DNA of 64,000 bases, taken from positions 10,704,220 through 10,768,219 of the forward strand of contig NC_135151.1 in the NCBI RefSeq assembly GCF_050948215.1. The letters are read 5' to 3'. The position numbers and the translations under genes were made by a program. This stretch comes from Halictus rubicundus (lineage: Eukaryota; Arthropoda; Insecta; Hymenoptera; Halictidae). A model generated the notes under the pieces. That model searched no databases, was not told the DNA's origin, and saw nothing but the letters and a program-made list of their open reading frames with translations. This document shows, piece by piece, positions 35,700 to 48,778 of the stretch (positions are counted from its first letter, which is position 1; each line of letters begins with the position of its first letter).

Positions 35700-36957
35700 T
35701 ACGTAATGTCTCAGACAATTTTCTTTTCGGCTCGAAAATATGAACACGATTTACGGAGCTAATTGCTGAACTGGTCCGACATAAGGAACGTCCCGCTATC
35801 TAGAATCGAAAACTCGTGCGTGGCGGGTAATTCGTAGATGGATAGGGGCCGGGTATAGTGAACTGTAACAGAAGAAGAAGAAGTCAAACACCAGGCAGTA
35901 ACTTCCAGGACAGTGGTCGGGTACAAACGAAACGCGCCGGAAATCAGCGCGGATCTACATTCAGAGAGTGGCTCAATGCAGCCGATGGCATTTGAAGGTG
36001 CATATACCCATTTTAGGATGGCACGGGACGGAGGACAATGATCCTGTTGGCGAGGCACGGCCATATATGGGAGATTCGAGACCCGGTCCGGGGAGCCGAT
36101 TCATCCTCCGGGAACGAGATAACGGAACGAAGAGGCGCGCGATCGTTGTGGGAGAAATTCTATGGTGCGGAGCGGTGCGGAGCGGTGCGGAGCGGTGCGA
36201 AGCGGAGCCGGATGCTCGGTAGGAGACCGGAAGCTCGTAAACCACACTGTACACAATCGAGAGCGGAGGCTTTGTAGTTTCGCAGCTCGCCGGACGATTC
36301 CCTCTTACGCGTATTCCTCGAGCGCAAAGGCCGCGTTACGCGGCTCGCTTCGCGCCAGCCTGGCCTCTTACGGTCCGCGCGTAACCGTGATTTAATCTAC
36401 TGGCGTGAAACGCACCACTCGTCGCCGCGCCACACCACGCCATGCCACGCCACCACCGCTTGGTTAATACGGAACGAGCGACGCGGACACGTACCCGCCG
36501 ACCCGATCCTCACAAAGCCGATCCTCCGAACGCGTTACACGAACGATCGAAATTAGTGGTCCGATTAATCCTCTTGTTTTTACACCCTGCAGCCAGGTGT
36601 TTGTCGCGAGCTCATCCGATATTTCTAGGTCGGTTTAATTAACACTCTACCTAGGTTCTATTTTTTTTTTCTTCTAAAATTGTAAGGGCTTAGTCGAAGC
36701 AATTTGTATCCGCTCCTGAAAGTATGCAATGTTCGGGTACCCGAAGCGGCAGTCGGGTGGAGTCAAGCTTGTGGATCGATAAAAGGAAAATTAATGGTTA
36801 AGTTCAATTTGTAGCACATTCTAATCGCGTCCGCTAAAAATGTCACGAATTACTTGTAACTTTATTTTATCAATAGACTGCGGATGATTATTCAAAATAA
36901 AAATGTCCTATATCAGTTACAAAGAAAGGAGAGTCAAATAAAAATGTCTTTCCTCCT
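35700..36957. other. GC island (about 35920-36560), no supported gene
   Basis: Apart from the 10-bp tandem and CCACGCC repetitions near 36430, nothing is recognised. Confidence 0.4.
36164..36206. repeat. 10-bp tandem repeat (GGTGCGGAGC)n
   Basis: Four units of GGTGCGGAGC, the last degenerate. It gives artefactual Ala/Val/Arg/Ser frames. Confidence 0.9.
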
Positions 36958-37135
36958 TTAACACGTCAACTGCCGCGTCAGTCGCATATGAGTGACAGTG
37001 ATTTTTGACTAGGTTTAGAAATTCATTTTTATTGTGACATAATACATTTTAAATTTCTAGTTTCGGTTTCATTAATTAAATTACACGGATTTTGTGAGAA
37101 TCTCTGGGATTGATTTTTGGCGCTGAACGTGTTAA
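36958..37135. mobile_element. TTAA-flanked MITE, family C, copy 2
   Basis: Perfect TTAA flanks at 36958-36961 and 37132-37135. The interior is 170 bp, bounded by CACGTCAACTGCCGCG and the complement of CACGTTCAGCGCCA. It shares the interior with the copy at 25564-25796 but has an internal deletion of about 60 bp. Confidence 0.87.
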
Positions 37136-37631
37136 TAACTTTATAGGGTTGGAAATCATTTATCGGCGCTACCAAATTCTTTCAATCTTTTTGCCGTTTG
37201 TAATTGTACCTACACGTGTTTATTACAAATGCATAAAATCCGCGGTCCAGTTATTAGTATTTCACAAAAGTACGTTTTCGATAATTGTGGAGTAAGAAAC
37301 GGGTCAGTTTGGTTCGTCTGGTAGTTCGAGAGCTAATCAGCTGAAGATGATTAAAATTAGCCGCACTAACGGGCTGATTACAATAATCCGCCCTCGTTAC
37401 GTTAGTCCCTTCCAACATCGAATCGGATTCCAGCTAAAGATTGCAAACGGAATCTAATGAACCCGAATATTATTCAATTTAAAATAAACGTAGATATAGC
37501 GCCGAACAATTTTCTTGCCGTTCTGGTAAGTTATTAACGTTGGAATAGCTCCAATTAGCGCAGCTGCCAGAGGAGTCGTAAGGCAAGGGGATAAAGCTGC
37601 AATGGTCAGACGGCAGGCATTGAAGGAGGTA

Positions 37632-37662
37632 AAGAAGAAGAAGAAGAAGAAGAAGAAGAAGG
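37632..37662. repeat. (AAG)n microsatellite
   Basis: About ten AAG units. Confidence 0.9.
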
Positions 37663-38167
37663 AAGTAAAATTGCAAGAATGATATTGTAATATAGTAACG
37701 AGCGAGACTTCGCTGGATAGGACTCTGTAGTCATTAAAAATTTCAAGAGATCTCGACACTTAAATACAGACCGCGGAATCGACCACAAAATACGAGTACA
37801 CGTCAAAAATCCTTGAAATTTCGTCGAATAGCGAAGCATCCGAATGATGTACATTTTCAGCATCAGTCGGGAAAAAAACACGCGTTCCAAAGTTTAAAAG
37901 CAGCGACGCAGCGCCGCATTACCTCGTTAACGTTCTCGTTCCACATCGATCACTGTTTTATGTTAATTTCTCGCAGCCGGCGCGGCCAACGAAAACTCAA
38001 CAAAACGAAAGTGTCGGAGAAATAGGTCGCCAGGCGTTAATGGGTTAAAATCCTCGAAAAAGAGCGAGGTCGGGACCAAGATGAAGTGGTTATCTAACTC
38101 AAAATGGTCGACAGAGTTGAAAAGGAGGAAAGACATAGAGGGGATCAGCGGCTGCCATAACGCGACC

Positions 38168-38172
<5 letters not shown>

Positions 38173-38210
<38 letters not shown>
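38173..38210. repeat. (AG)n microsatellite
   Basis: About nineteen AG units. Confidence 0.9.
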
Positions 38211-38212
<2 letters not shown>

Positions 38213-40700
38213 CGCTGAGGGACTCGGGGAGTAATTCCGTTAATAATGAAAATTAATTGAACGGACCAGTTCTTTCCGCGAAATGTGGAAGAGCGGCGCG
38301 AAGGTGGGGAGCGTAGGCCAACGGAATAGAGCAAGAACGGTCCCCGTGCCTCTGTAATTAAAGGCTTTCCACTCGGAAGGTGATCGTCCGAAAGTTGTTC
38401 CGCGAAGTAGATGAAATGGAACACGCGAATTAGCGAATGGGTGCTCGCGCAGTCGGGTCTTCGAACCGTCCAAGTCCCATAAAAGATGCTTCGAGTTCGC
38501 GGCAAGTCGCTCGAACAACCATTCGAGCAATGTGTAAGGGTCGATCGGAAACTTCGCTCCGTTCGATTTCGCGAACCGTGAGCACGAAATCCGCATTCGT
38601 AAAAATTCGTTCCAACTTAATCGCAACGATCAAAAACCAAGACCGTTGACTCGCGAATTTAACTTGGGGCACGGACTCGAACAAGCCGAGCGAACCGAAT
38701 CGAGGGCAAACACTTCATCAACGAAGTGTCGGGGATTCGCGGCGGAATTTGTTTGACCGACGATCCAATCGGCGCCAATTTGTCGAACAGGTTCGCGAAG
38801 CTTTTCGCGGTCCCGGTAACGCTGGTGATGTACATTTTCCGAGGAGCCGAGTGGGAGAGGGGCGGACATTATCGCGGCGAGAGAGCGCGCGTGGCGATTA
38901 CCGGATCCAACGAGCGTGCAACCTTATTATTACCTCCGTTCGGCGAAGGTTGCGCGATCCTCGTCGCTCTTTCAACGACGACCTACAAACCGAGTCTCGC
39001 AAGAGGAAATCGAGGCTCGGACGAGCGCCGTTCAACTTGCGAACGCCGACGAACAAGGAGACTTTCGGCCGATTGTCCTTCCGACGGCGCTGTCCAGACT
39101 CTTCTCGAGCCTCTTTCAAATGAAATGGAACGGCGCTCATATTCTTGGGAACGCAAGGCGTTATGAGGCCCGGCTCCCGCGAGATTCTGGGTCGAGTTTC
39201 AATCCTTTCAGACCGGACTTTTCATCAAAAGCGACAATTATTATTTTGATTCTTTGACGAGGCTGTTCAGAGCGCACGGCCGGAATATTGGACTCCGTGT
39301 GGTCGGTTAATGATTCGCAGTGCGCGCTGAGTTTTTAACGACTGACCCCATTTTTTTTTTTTTTTGCGTCTGATTCATCAATGGTGAACCGAGATGGAGT
39401 ACAGCCCGTTCGAGGTACGAAGGAAAATTTATAATCGTTATCAGAGCGAGACCAACTGACCTAGTGGGTTCGAAGCAAGCAGCGCAGCTGTCGGATGCAG
39501 AAAGATGTGAAAATCGTTCAGATTTCGAAGATAGAGGAATGAGAAAGGTGTGGAAACAAGGTGCAGTGAATAACGCCGCACAAACTGTACATACATGAAA
39601 TTAAATTGTTATAAAGCTTTCAGTCTTTTAGGAAGGTTTTAGAAAAGTGGATACTCCTATTCAGTGTTTGTTTCGTTTCAGATTTGAAGGTTCAATGGCC
39701 GCGGTACATTTAAATCTGTTTAAAGAGGAATGATTGCACAATCGTTTGGCAATTGCGCAGCTTGGAATCAGGATAGACGAACTTACGAAGCAGAGTGCCA
39801 AAGGTGAGCAAACTTGAGGCTCATTTTTTCCCGAGAAGCATGGGCGATGCCCAACAGACATGGAACTCGATTTCCACGTTTCCTAAAGAACCGCAGGGCG
39901 TGCCGTCTATTTCGGGCGACGAGTCACCAACGTTTGCAGCCGGCCAAAGACAAAAAGCCCTCGTCCGTTTTCACTGGTCTCGAATTTCCTCGAGGATCCA
40001 TCGACGCGAAAATTCGATTCGGCGCTCTGCCGCTCGTAGATTACTCGATTAACGGCGAAGTAGACTGGCCCGGATGAACCCGCGGATCGAAGGGCCAAAC
40101 GCGTGCTGCTCTCGGCGAGCGAGTGTCGCGGAAGCAAGAAGAAAAACGCGGAGGAAGGAAAAGAGAGGAAGCAATACGCTGGGACGCGCGTTTCAAGCCT
40201 CCTTGGGCTTTTCCACGTCATTGTTCGGCGGATACTAACCCAGACCGGACGAGGGAACGCGAAAGAGGAAGAGACGAAGGGAGGCCTCGTAATTTTCCAG
40301 CCGCGCCGCCGCGTAACAATGAACGAGGCCGGTCCCACGAATACAATGGCAAAGCGGCGCGGCGAAATCATCGTGTGCCCGCGAAAATCCCGTAAATTTC
40401 CCTGGAACGCCGGTAACTCGCGACCAGCGGCCGAACTTTCCCGTTCGGACTCGGACACATCCGGCTGGGATGCTGTCCCGGACCAGTAAATACCGGCCGC
40501 GATCGAGAAACGACGAATCTCGAAGTGGAATCGCGGCATGACGCTCTTCCCTCCAACGCGGATCGTCATGTTCAATTTTGGTCCCACACGTTTTGCATTT
40601 ATTCTAAATATGTTACCGATTCCTGTGTATTTCAAACGAATTGAAGAAGGGGCGGGTTGAAATCAGGGGAGGGTAACAGCTACTATGTCTGTTTCTCGAA
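38211..40700. other. Large GC-rich island, no supported gene
   Basis: About 2.3 kb of CpG-rich DNA with overlapping open frames on both strands (146 codons at 38726 plus; 242 codons at 40635-39907 minus). Because up to four frames are open at once and none shows a domain, base composition explains them. A T15 run at 39351-39365. Confidence 0.45.
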
Positions 40701-40808
40701 ACAGTTGTGAAAAACTGAAATAATGTTATGTACATTTTACTTGAACATTTACGACAAGAATGGAGTAGACAAATACAAAACTGTAGACATTAGAAGAATT
40801 CAATGATG

Positions 40809-41051
40809 TTAACACGTTGACTGCCATGTGACACATATGTGGGTGACCGAATTGTTCGTCCAGGTTTTAAAATGAATTTTTATGTTAATATATTCGTTGT
40901 ACCAAATTTGATTAGGATCAGTAAAATGTAAGAAAGTTGGACGACTACTCGATATCATACATTTAATTTTTTTCAATTATTATTTTATGAAATAACTTAC
41001 TTTGATTTTAGGGAATTTTTGAGGTTTCCAGTTTGGCAGTCAAAGTGTTAA
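40809..41051. mobile_element. TTAA-flanked MITE, family C, copy 3
   Basis: Perfect TTAA flanks at 40809-40812 and 41048-41051. The interior is 235 bp, with ends CACGTTGACTGCCATG and the complement of CACTTTGACTGCCA. The ends match copies 1 and 2; the interior is more diverged. Confidence 0.85.
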
Positions 41052-41159
41052 AAGTGTTGAAAGAGACACATTGCGTTTTTATTTAGCTTGAGTTTCTTTT
41101 AATTGATTTGAACAATTTTTATTTTGCACAAAAATCGACAGTCCAGTTGCGAGGATGTC

Positions 41160-41405
41160 CGGTTCTGGCTTATATCGGTTACGGTTAGGTTTGGATTATT
41201 ATAGCGGTTCTATAAGTGTTACTTTTCGGTTCTGCGGTTATTTTTAGGAACTGAAATATGACAGTTGTAAAACGGAAAGAATATCGGTTCTCGATAATCG
41301 TAACCGCAATCGATATAAGCCAGAACCGATATCCTCGTAACAACTGTAACATTATTTCGGTTCTTCGCAACTGTTTCAATCAGAACCGATATAGTGTGAC
41401 TCCAA
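41160..41405. repeat. GAACCGATAT repeat, copy 1
   Basis: Dense in GAACCGATAT and its complement ATATCGGTTC, arranged as imperfect inverted repeats. The right part (AACCGATATCCTCGTAACAA .. ATTTCGGTTCTTC) recurs at about 58650-58765. Confidence 0.65.
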
Positions 41406-43729
41406 TGAATGAACACTTAAACTGCAGGTCTGCTGAAATTAGTATTCTCGAATCGTTATTTCATTTCCTAAGTGCTATTTCTATAAGAAGCCATTGTTAA
41501 GTTCGTACATTCCAGAACACAGTACTAACAATATTTGATGGTTGTAGCTTGTGTTCAAAATCTGCCATAGTAGTAAATGGAAAAATGGGTCAAATGACCA
41601 ATAAACACCAATTTCTAACGAATGAACAAAGATACCCCAGCAAATAATAATTATCCCAACTTATGAGACCATTGAACTACCAAAAAATACAAATTGCTAT
41701 CTCACGACAATACTTACCTTGAGTACGTGGGATGTCGTTCGAACAACCGCTAAATAAATTAATGTAGTGGCGAACAGGTTATAAAACAAAAATTAGATCT
41801 CTTTAGCGAAACGTCTGTGAACTTACAATACAATTGCTGCATAAATTTCAACATGAAGAGGGCATCATAAATGTTGTTTTTTCGTTTAATACGAATTATG
41901 TTCATTCACTGGAAGCTGTTCATTCACTGCACAGATCACCCTATAACAGTTTGAAACAGTCATTTTCAGAACCTTCTCGGTCATTGGTCGAACGAGCTCG
42001 AACCCAAAGCTTAAAAACCGTTAAATTTGAGTGTATCTACTTTCAGTAAAAAATTCTCAAAAAATTATTGTTCCATACACCTGTACGTTTCATATTCAAA
42101 AAACCCCATCGCTGTATGCACAAAAAGCACCGACTATAAGAAATCGAAAACGTACTATGCGACAGCTGCCTGCACTCTTAGTTCCGATAAACCATTTCAT
42201 TTTCATTTTTTATATTTATATTTTACTTTAAAAATTAAACATTTGTGGCAACGATTTCTCTACTCGAAATGTGGGACGATGCTATTGAAGAACTAGTTCC
42301 CCTTTGAACGTGCAGAAGAAACAGATGGAAGTGATAGAATTTATTAACTAAAAAAATTTGTTTATTTGAAAAAAAAATATTCAATGCAAAAACGTATATT
42401 ATCTTTCTTCTAAAGCATACTCAAATATTATAAAACGTCTTCACGACAAATATATAAAAAGTGGGTTCGACGACCCCCCCCCCCCCCACCCCCCACGGTT
42501 TCCGCGTGACGGCTCGTGATTCAGTATTCATTGGGTCAACGAACGAATTCAACTTTAAAATCAGTTGATTACGGACGGGAACCCAGCAAACCGTTTAACA
42601 CGACGCAAATGAAACGCAGCACTGTGCAGCTGATCTCCAGAGTACAGGCCACAATAGTGCCTCGGCTAATAGAAACGTGAACGTGCATCCGCCGATAGCT
42701 GGTAACAATGGTGCAATTCAATCGACCGATAAAGAAGATAGTACAAATATTTAAGTATCGGCTAACGAGAACACGCGTGCTTACTAATCGCGAAGGAAGA
42801 GCCGATTCGACGGAGGTGCGGCCGCCGCGACGATTTTCGGTTGGTGCATTCGCGAATGCAGTTCGTTTCTGAATGCAGAATTTATGGGTCGAAGGCCGAG
42901 CGAGAAGGTGTCGAGCGTGGCGCGTGCTGCTATCGATAAGCAGCCGTCGTAAGAGATTTACGGCGAGAGGAACATCTGTCGGGACGATGTGTCGTCGTTT
43001 CGCCACGCTTCAATTGCACCGCGAACGTATCGGGCTATCGATAGAGACGCCGCGGCCAGAAATTCGTCACTTCGAATTCGTTTCTTCGAGGCGTTATGCG
43101 ACTCGTGATCGAGTTTGTCGTTGCGGTTCTTGCGCAATGGATGGACAACCGGGTCCGACTTATTTGGGAGCGAGTGGCACCGACCGGTAGCGTGATTGCT
43201 CGGTAAAGCAAAGACTGCTGAAGACTGGCACTGATATGCAGCAGCCGAGCACTTATACCGAATCAACGTAGAAGTAGGTGGGAACGAAGTATGCAAAGTG
43301 CCGAAGATAGCAGCATGGACATAAGCTATCTGAAATATTAATATGATCACAAGGTATGGACGATAATGATGCAATCACATAGTACCCAAGATACTAGGGT
43401 AGACATGATGTATTCAAGATAGAGAACCAACCGCGGAGTACTTAATTCATTAGTGCAGCGTTACCAAAGAACTACCAACGCAATGACCCAGCGTTTCAAA
43501 ATCATTATCTGGTTATCCAACATGTAGCGGTAGATGTAAATATGCCTGAAGTAGATGCTCGATTGATAAGATGATCAATGCGTGTAGAAGAAATGACTTG
43601 AACAATGAAAGAATTGATTAGGCTGTGAATGAACCTCAACTAACCCTGCAGTAGTCAGAAATGGTTACTCTTTGAGGATTAACTACGATCTTCCTCGGTC
43701 CCTCGTATTCGCATATACTCGCTAAACCA
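41406..43729. other. AT-rich then GC-mixed spacer, no supported gene
   Basis: A C14 run lies at 42474-42487. A GC island at about 42480-43180 is open on both strands (145 codons minus, 105 plus) without motifs. A good minus-strand donor (AAG-GTAAGT, exon side ending 41718) exists but no coding exon is attached to it. Confidence 0.4.
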
Positions 43730-43925
43730 GCGTGCACATAAATTGCCTAAACTGCTAATGTGACCGTAAAGTTCGCACGATACTAATCTAACTATAAAGT
43801 ACCCAGGCCAATAAAGTGATCATAAAGTATCCAAAACGTTAGCATGTCCACGAAGTGCCTAAGATGCTAATGTAACTATAAAGTGCCTGAGCCCCTGATG
43901 TAACCACGGAACACCCAAGATGGCG
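43730..43925. repeat. 28-bp degenerate tandem array
   Basis: AAAGT or a variant recurs at 43768, 43796, 43824, 43852, 43880 and 43908, exactly 28 bp apart. The fuller unit resembles GCTAATGTAACTATAAAGTG followed by CCTGAGAT. Related but less regular phrases extend leftward to about 43340 (ATGATCACAAGGTAT, CAATCACATAGTACCCAAGA). Confidence 0.82.
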
Positions 43926-44754
43926 TAGTCATCGTGTGCGAAAATGTACAGAGTGATTGAAGAATGGATCCAGAAATCTGACGTTAGATAATCCTGCTCC
44001 AAAAGTTCGTATAGGCTTCGAGAACCTTTTTCGAAATTGCGAGCGATTCTTCATTTCGACCGAAGCAAGCACGACAAGAAAACTATCTGTTGTTTTTCTG
44101 CGGAGATTCCTCGAGAACGTAGCCGTTCTCTTCAACAATCGATAACGTCGAAATACGTCAGAGAAAACAAAGGGAAGAAGGCGTACAGAAAATCACCGGT
44201 AATCGTGAAAAGAAAAGAAGCGGTAAGATAATCCATTGTTCTTATGCGACACGAGATAGCCCCCGTAGCGGCTGAATCAAAGGCATCGACATTTACTGCA
44301 TTTTTTCATTCGTACATTTTTCACGAACTCTTCTTGCACAACTCGTGCATGTTATTGCCGACGAAGCCTAACACTTTTAGTTACAACATGTCTTTTAATA
44401 AGCTCTTTGCAAATGTGTACTGTATCTAAACGAAGCCTAGTCATTTTCTTTCAAATGATAATCTGGAATGGAGTTATTTCCTGCAAACAATTTGTTGCTC
44501 TACGAATAAAATTGCTATGCAACCCAATTTTATCAGGTCCGAACGTATATAACATCGCAAGAAATTGAAAAATGTACAACCTAATTGAAGCTGTAGGATT
44601 TATAAATGATTTTTTGAGGACTGTTAAGTCACAGCTGGTAAGTGAGCTGTTCAACGCGAAAACTGCGCAGTGGATAGCGTATAGTAATTCGCAATTCCCA
44701 CAGGGGTCAATATTTCAAGTGTCGAACGCATTGTTTAATCAACTAGACAAAATG
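43926..44754. other. AT-rich spacer, no supported gene
   Basis: Small frames only; nothing recognised. Confidence 0.4.
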
Positions 44755-45350
44755 CGAAACTGGGTCATTCCTGACCCACTATAAAATATACGATATACAG
44801 ACTAAAACCTAGTTCAATTGATCCGGTATTCAATATTTCGATTCTTGAAGGTTTATTATTCGTGGATTCGCTTTTATAAGTAATTACGAGTTTGGCAAAG
44901 GGCGGAGCTGGGTCGGTATTGACCCACTGAGAAATTTACCCCGTACGAACTAAAAACTTGTCCAAGTAAATTTATATTCGATACTTCCATACTGGAAGGC
45001 TTATTATTCGTGGATTCGCTATTATAAATAATGACGACTTAGCCAAAGGGCGGAGCTGGGTCGGTTCTGACCCACCGAGAAATTTACCCTCTACGGACTA
45101 AAAACTCGTCCAAGTAAATTTATATTCGATACTTCGATATTGGAAGGTTTATTATTCTTTTATAAATAATGACGACTTAACCAAAGGGCGGAGCTGGGTC
45201 GGATTTGACCCACCGAGAAATTTCCCCCCTGCGAACTATAAACTGGTTGAATTAAATTTATGTTAACTATTCCGATACTCCAAGGTTTATTATTCGTGGA
45301 AACGCTTTCGGAAATAATGATATTAGTTAATCGATGACCCAGCTCCGTGC
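44755..45350. repeat. ~148-bp tandem array with GGGTC/GACCC palindromes
   Basis: Four units start with GGGTC(N)8-9GACCC at 44762, 44910, 45058 and 45196 (spacing 148, 148 and 138). Each continues with ACTAAAAACT.GTCCAAGTAA, TATTCGATACTTC, GGTTTATTATTCGTGGATTC and AAAGGGCGGAGCTG. Units 2 and 3 are the most alike; unit 3 lost about 10 bp. Confidence 0.93.
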
Positions 45351-46085
45351 CATGCGTCGCTCCTCGGCGTTCTCGGCGGAGCACGAGCGAATCCGTGCGT
45401 CGCAATTGCAAAACCGTGGATCTGCGAGGTCTGCGACGCAGTCCCGTGAAAAGCTCGAGTTCGCGTTAATGGGACGGACTATGCGAACCCGAAAAATCTG
45501 GGGAACCGTTAGCGTTATTTCGCGGTGCGTTTCGCCGGTCGTGGGTCAACAGGGGTTCGGTGGCTTGTAAATGACCGAGCAGTTATAATTCGATGACTGG
45601 GCCCGCTCGAGGTGAACGAACCGAGAGGTGCACGCGCGACCCAGTCGTCGCGTACGGGTCGCCGAACGACGGAAAATCGAGAAGAAAAAAAGAAGAACAG
45701 TGTCTCTGCTGAAAACTCACCGGTGCTACACGACGTGCGGGCTGTGTCAACTGCGCAGTTGACGGGCTAGAACGCAGCGTTCAGGGACGTGGTGCCGCGG
45801 TACCGGTGCCCGAACAGTGCAACCGGTAGCGCTAAACGACTGCGACGCCATCTGGCGGCGCTCCACGCGCGCACGCACCTGGCCTCGGCGGTTCGAACCG
45901 CGTGGCGAATTTGCAAACAATGCTCGCTAAAATATCAACCCGAGCTCGAACCGAAAGCGGACTACTCCGTTCGAAATTCCACGGGTATTCCCGAAAGCTA
46001 GATATCGTATTCGTTGCACCATTCGGTGCATACTGGAAGCTGGCCATAAAGCGAACATAGTGCAAGAATTTAGAAAGCCGGCATT
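45340..46085. other. CpG-rich island, possible promoter region
   Basis: CpG-dense DNA with a strong minus-strand splice donor (ACCG-GTGAGT, exon side ending 45721) and CGCCATCTGGCGG near 45847. It may hold a noncoding first exon, conceivably of REPTOR-BP, but nothing links them directly. Confidence 0.3.
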
Positions 46086-47100
46086 TTTCCATGGAAAACT
46101 TGAACTTTCTCTATAACAAATTTATTTAGTATATACGACCAACATGTTACACAAAATTCCGAAATTTATCCCGGGCTGTTACAACAGCCACCCCGGCCCT
46201 CTAAAGATTAATGCGGAATTCCACTGTGACTAAACGACGTATAGTATAGTATAGTATAGATTTTGAAAACATATAACAAAATGTACGACGTCAACTGCAT
46301 TCAGATTTTCTGGCTATGGTAATTAGTCGGTGGCACAATATGTTGGGACAGTTTAAACAATCAATGTTCCCTAAAATGATATGCAGCAAGTAACGAGAGC
46401 AATGCGATTTCGTCGTAAAATTATTTGCAAAACATAAAGCGAAAGAGCGCAGAGAATATTTGTTAAACTTAAACATAAATTTGCTATAACCTGTTTTTCG
46501 AAAGAAGACAGTTAAAATGCACAGTTATAATAACTGTCCGTTCCACTTCTATATTGTAAGCTTGAAGTAACAGGGGTGGGGTGGACATCTATTATGACCA
46601 CAAGTGTATTTCTGACGAAACGATTCGGTAAAAACGTTACTTTGCGGTCACACTACGTTCATTTCTATTTATTGTAACTTGATCGCAGTTACGAAGTGTA
46701 CATACCACTACGGCTGTACTATAGTAAATCTTAACGTATCGACTAGTCTAATTTCGTAATGTAAGCTAACTATGTATATTGGAACTTTTTAAAACGAGTT
46801 AAAGTTCTATTTGACGTGACAGTCTGAAAATGTGTTTCCAAATATTGAATTTAATATAAAGATCGTCTATCCATTACTTACTAGACTCCAGCTGAATCAT
46901 GACTCAAAACCACCTCCGTTTTCACGATTCTCTTGCGCGCACTTTCAACCGACTTATTTACATACACTGTTTACTCCAGCAGACAATAATAACACGACAG
47001 CTACTCGAGATATAGATTCAACGATATCAACTGCGTCGGTTACAAGCGTTTGATATCAAACGACGTTTTACCGAAGCAAGCTCCCGTAGATTCCGCGCCT
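46086..47100. other. AT-rich spacer, no supported gene
   Basis: Nothing recognised apart from the ATAGT repeat. Confidence 0.4.
46241..46259. repeat. (ATAGT)n short tandem repeat
   Basis: Nearly four ATAGT units. Confidence 0.85.
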
Positions 47101-47162
47101 GACGGTCACGTGACCGAATTTAATGACGGCAACGCCATCGTGGTGAGATCTAGGGAACCAAG

Positions 47163-47342
47163 ATGGAGGGTGGCGCGATCAGCCGACAGGAATGCGAAAC
47201 CATAAGCGAGTCAGCAACATCGAACGACACAGGTCCACCACACGAACGCACCACGACGACGGTGCACACAGAGAGACAAAAACAGCCACCCTTGTGCCTG
47301 CCCCCCACCCCACGATCCCTTGGCAAACCCTCGATCCTACAG
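47163..47342 (+). CDS. Possible first coding exon, unrecognised
   Basis: An ATG in an excellent context (CCAAGATGG) opens 60 codons reading MEGGAISRQEC.. and ending ..PRSLGKPSILQ. At 47343 comes a possible donor (CTACAG-GTACTG). The translation is Ser/Thr/Pro-rich and unlike the surrounding chance frames. It lies in a CpG-rich, promoter-like stretch with a GGTCACGTGACC palindrome at 47104-47115. No following exon could be identified and the opposite strand is also open, so this is only a candidate. Confidence 0.25.
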
Positions 47343-48778
47343 GTACTGACGTCAAAGCAAAGAAACAACGCCCTTTGTTGTCGTATTTAGGGGAAAAAGT
47401 CGAACATTTTGCCCGCGCGCCCTCTTTGCACAACATGGTGTAATCCGTTTTAACACGGGTAATCCCGTCGCCAGTTTTCCATGGCAGTTTGCATCGCGCG
47501 AGCACGTTGTCACCTACACATCAGCCAGAAATTGTTGACTCACCGTCTCGTTTTCCGCGATACACGCGGGCTCTACCTCCATGTTTTCCGTAGCTCGACC
47601 TCCTCGTCAAGTTTCCCAGGCGAATCCTCGATGACAAGGCTTCGTTCGATCCCGAAACCGTTCTATCTTCCGAGACTTTCGAAACGACAACGTGTGTCTG
47701 TTTACAAACACTGCAAGGTCACTCTGCAGACCCCCAGACCTCCGACTGTCGAGTGTGTTTCATTACGTCACGGCCAGCGAGCTCAGCGCCCCGCACGGTA
47801 AAATCAGAAAGCGAGATGAACTTTGATCACACACTTTGGCCACGAGATCCTTGTAAGGACCCAAGATCCTTACAGACATTGCAAATTAATCGGCTTTTCT
47901 TTTTCCTGAGGAGATCTCACTGAGAACCCCCGGATCATTTAAATGTCGCGCTCGACGTTACCGATAACTCACGAATCTGGGCTTATTAGTGAGAATCGAG
48001 TCTTTTGTATACTCCATTTCTGCTAAGAATGTTCAATATGGTTTAGATACAATAATTCCATAAGGAATGTACAATTGTGGTATCTTGTCATAGAGGTACA
48101 TGTAGTCTTAAAAAGAAATATTACATTAGATTGAAAAATCGAAAAGGTGCGACTTCCAACTTTGATTGAATTCCCGCGATTTCAGGAGGAATTTCTGAGC
48201 CAATTTTAGAATATATTCAAGTTACAGATAGAGGATGGTACTTTATCATAGGGGCACTTAGGTTTAAAAAGAAACCAATAGAAATCTATAGAATCCCATT
48301 GCCAGATTAAACAATCGATACAATTTGAAATAGGACCATGAAGGTATAAAAGAAAGTTCAAAATCATGTCAAAGAATTGACTAATTCCGAAAAGTAAAAC
48401 AAAGTAACAGACCGACAATGACACAAAATAATCTTAATTATTCGCGTTATGATACATTACAAAAATCAAATGAACCAACTAATATATTAATATATTTTAT
48501 ACAGTCTATTTAATATTTAATACATTTTTATATCGAATCTTTTTTCAAATAAATATAGCGTATGTAAATGTAAAATTTCATTTAAAAATATTTGCGATGT
48601 ATATCTCAATAAAACATGAACTTGATAATTAATTGGATATGCATATAAATGTGATTACATTCTTCTTTTTAACTATCAAGATACGCGAAACGCTAGTTTG
48701 ACATTAACCGCGTGTACAATCACGTGGTAGTTGAACTGACAATATACGTATACGTACGCTGAAGCATCAACGTTTGAA
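47343..48778. other. Spacer upstream of THUMPD3
   Basis: GC-rich to about 47800 with a 106-codon frame lacking motifs, then strongly AT-rich. The last 200 bp should hold the THUMPD3 promoter; no clear core element is seen. Confidence 0.4.

Noticed and set aside
39907..40635. 242-codon minus-strand frame in a GC island
   Set aside because: Up to four frames are open at once on both strands in CpG-rich DNA with few stop codons; no motif or splice logic supports it.
44755..45350. CRISPR array
   Set aside because: Direct repeats are adjacent 148-bp satellite-type units without spacers, in a eukaryotic genome with introns.
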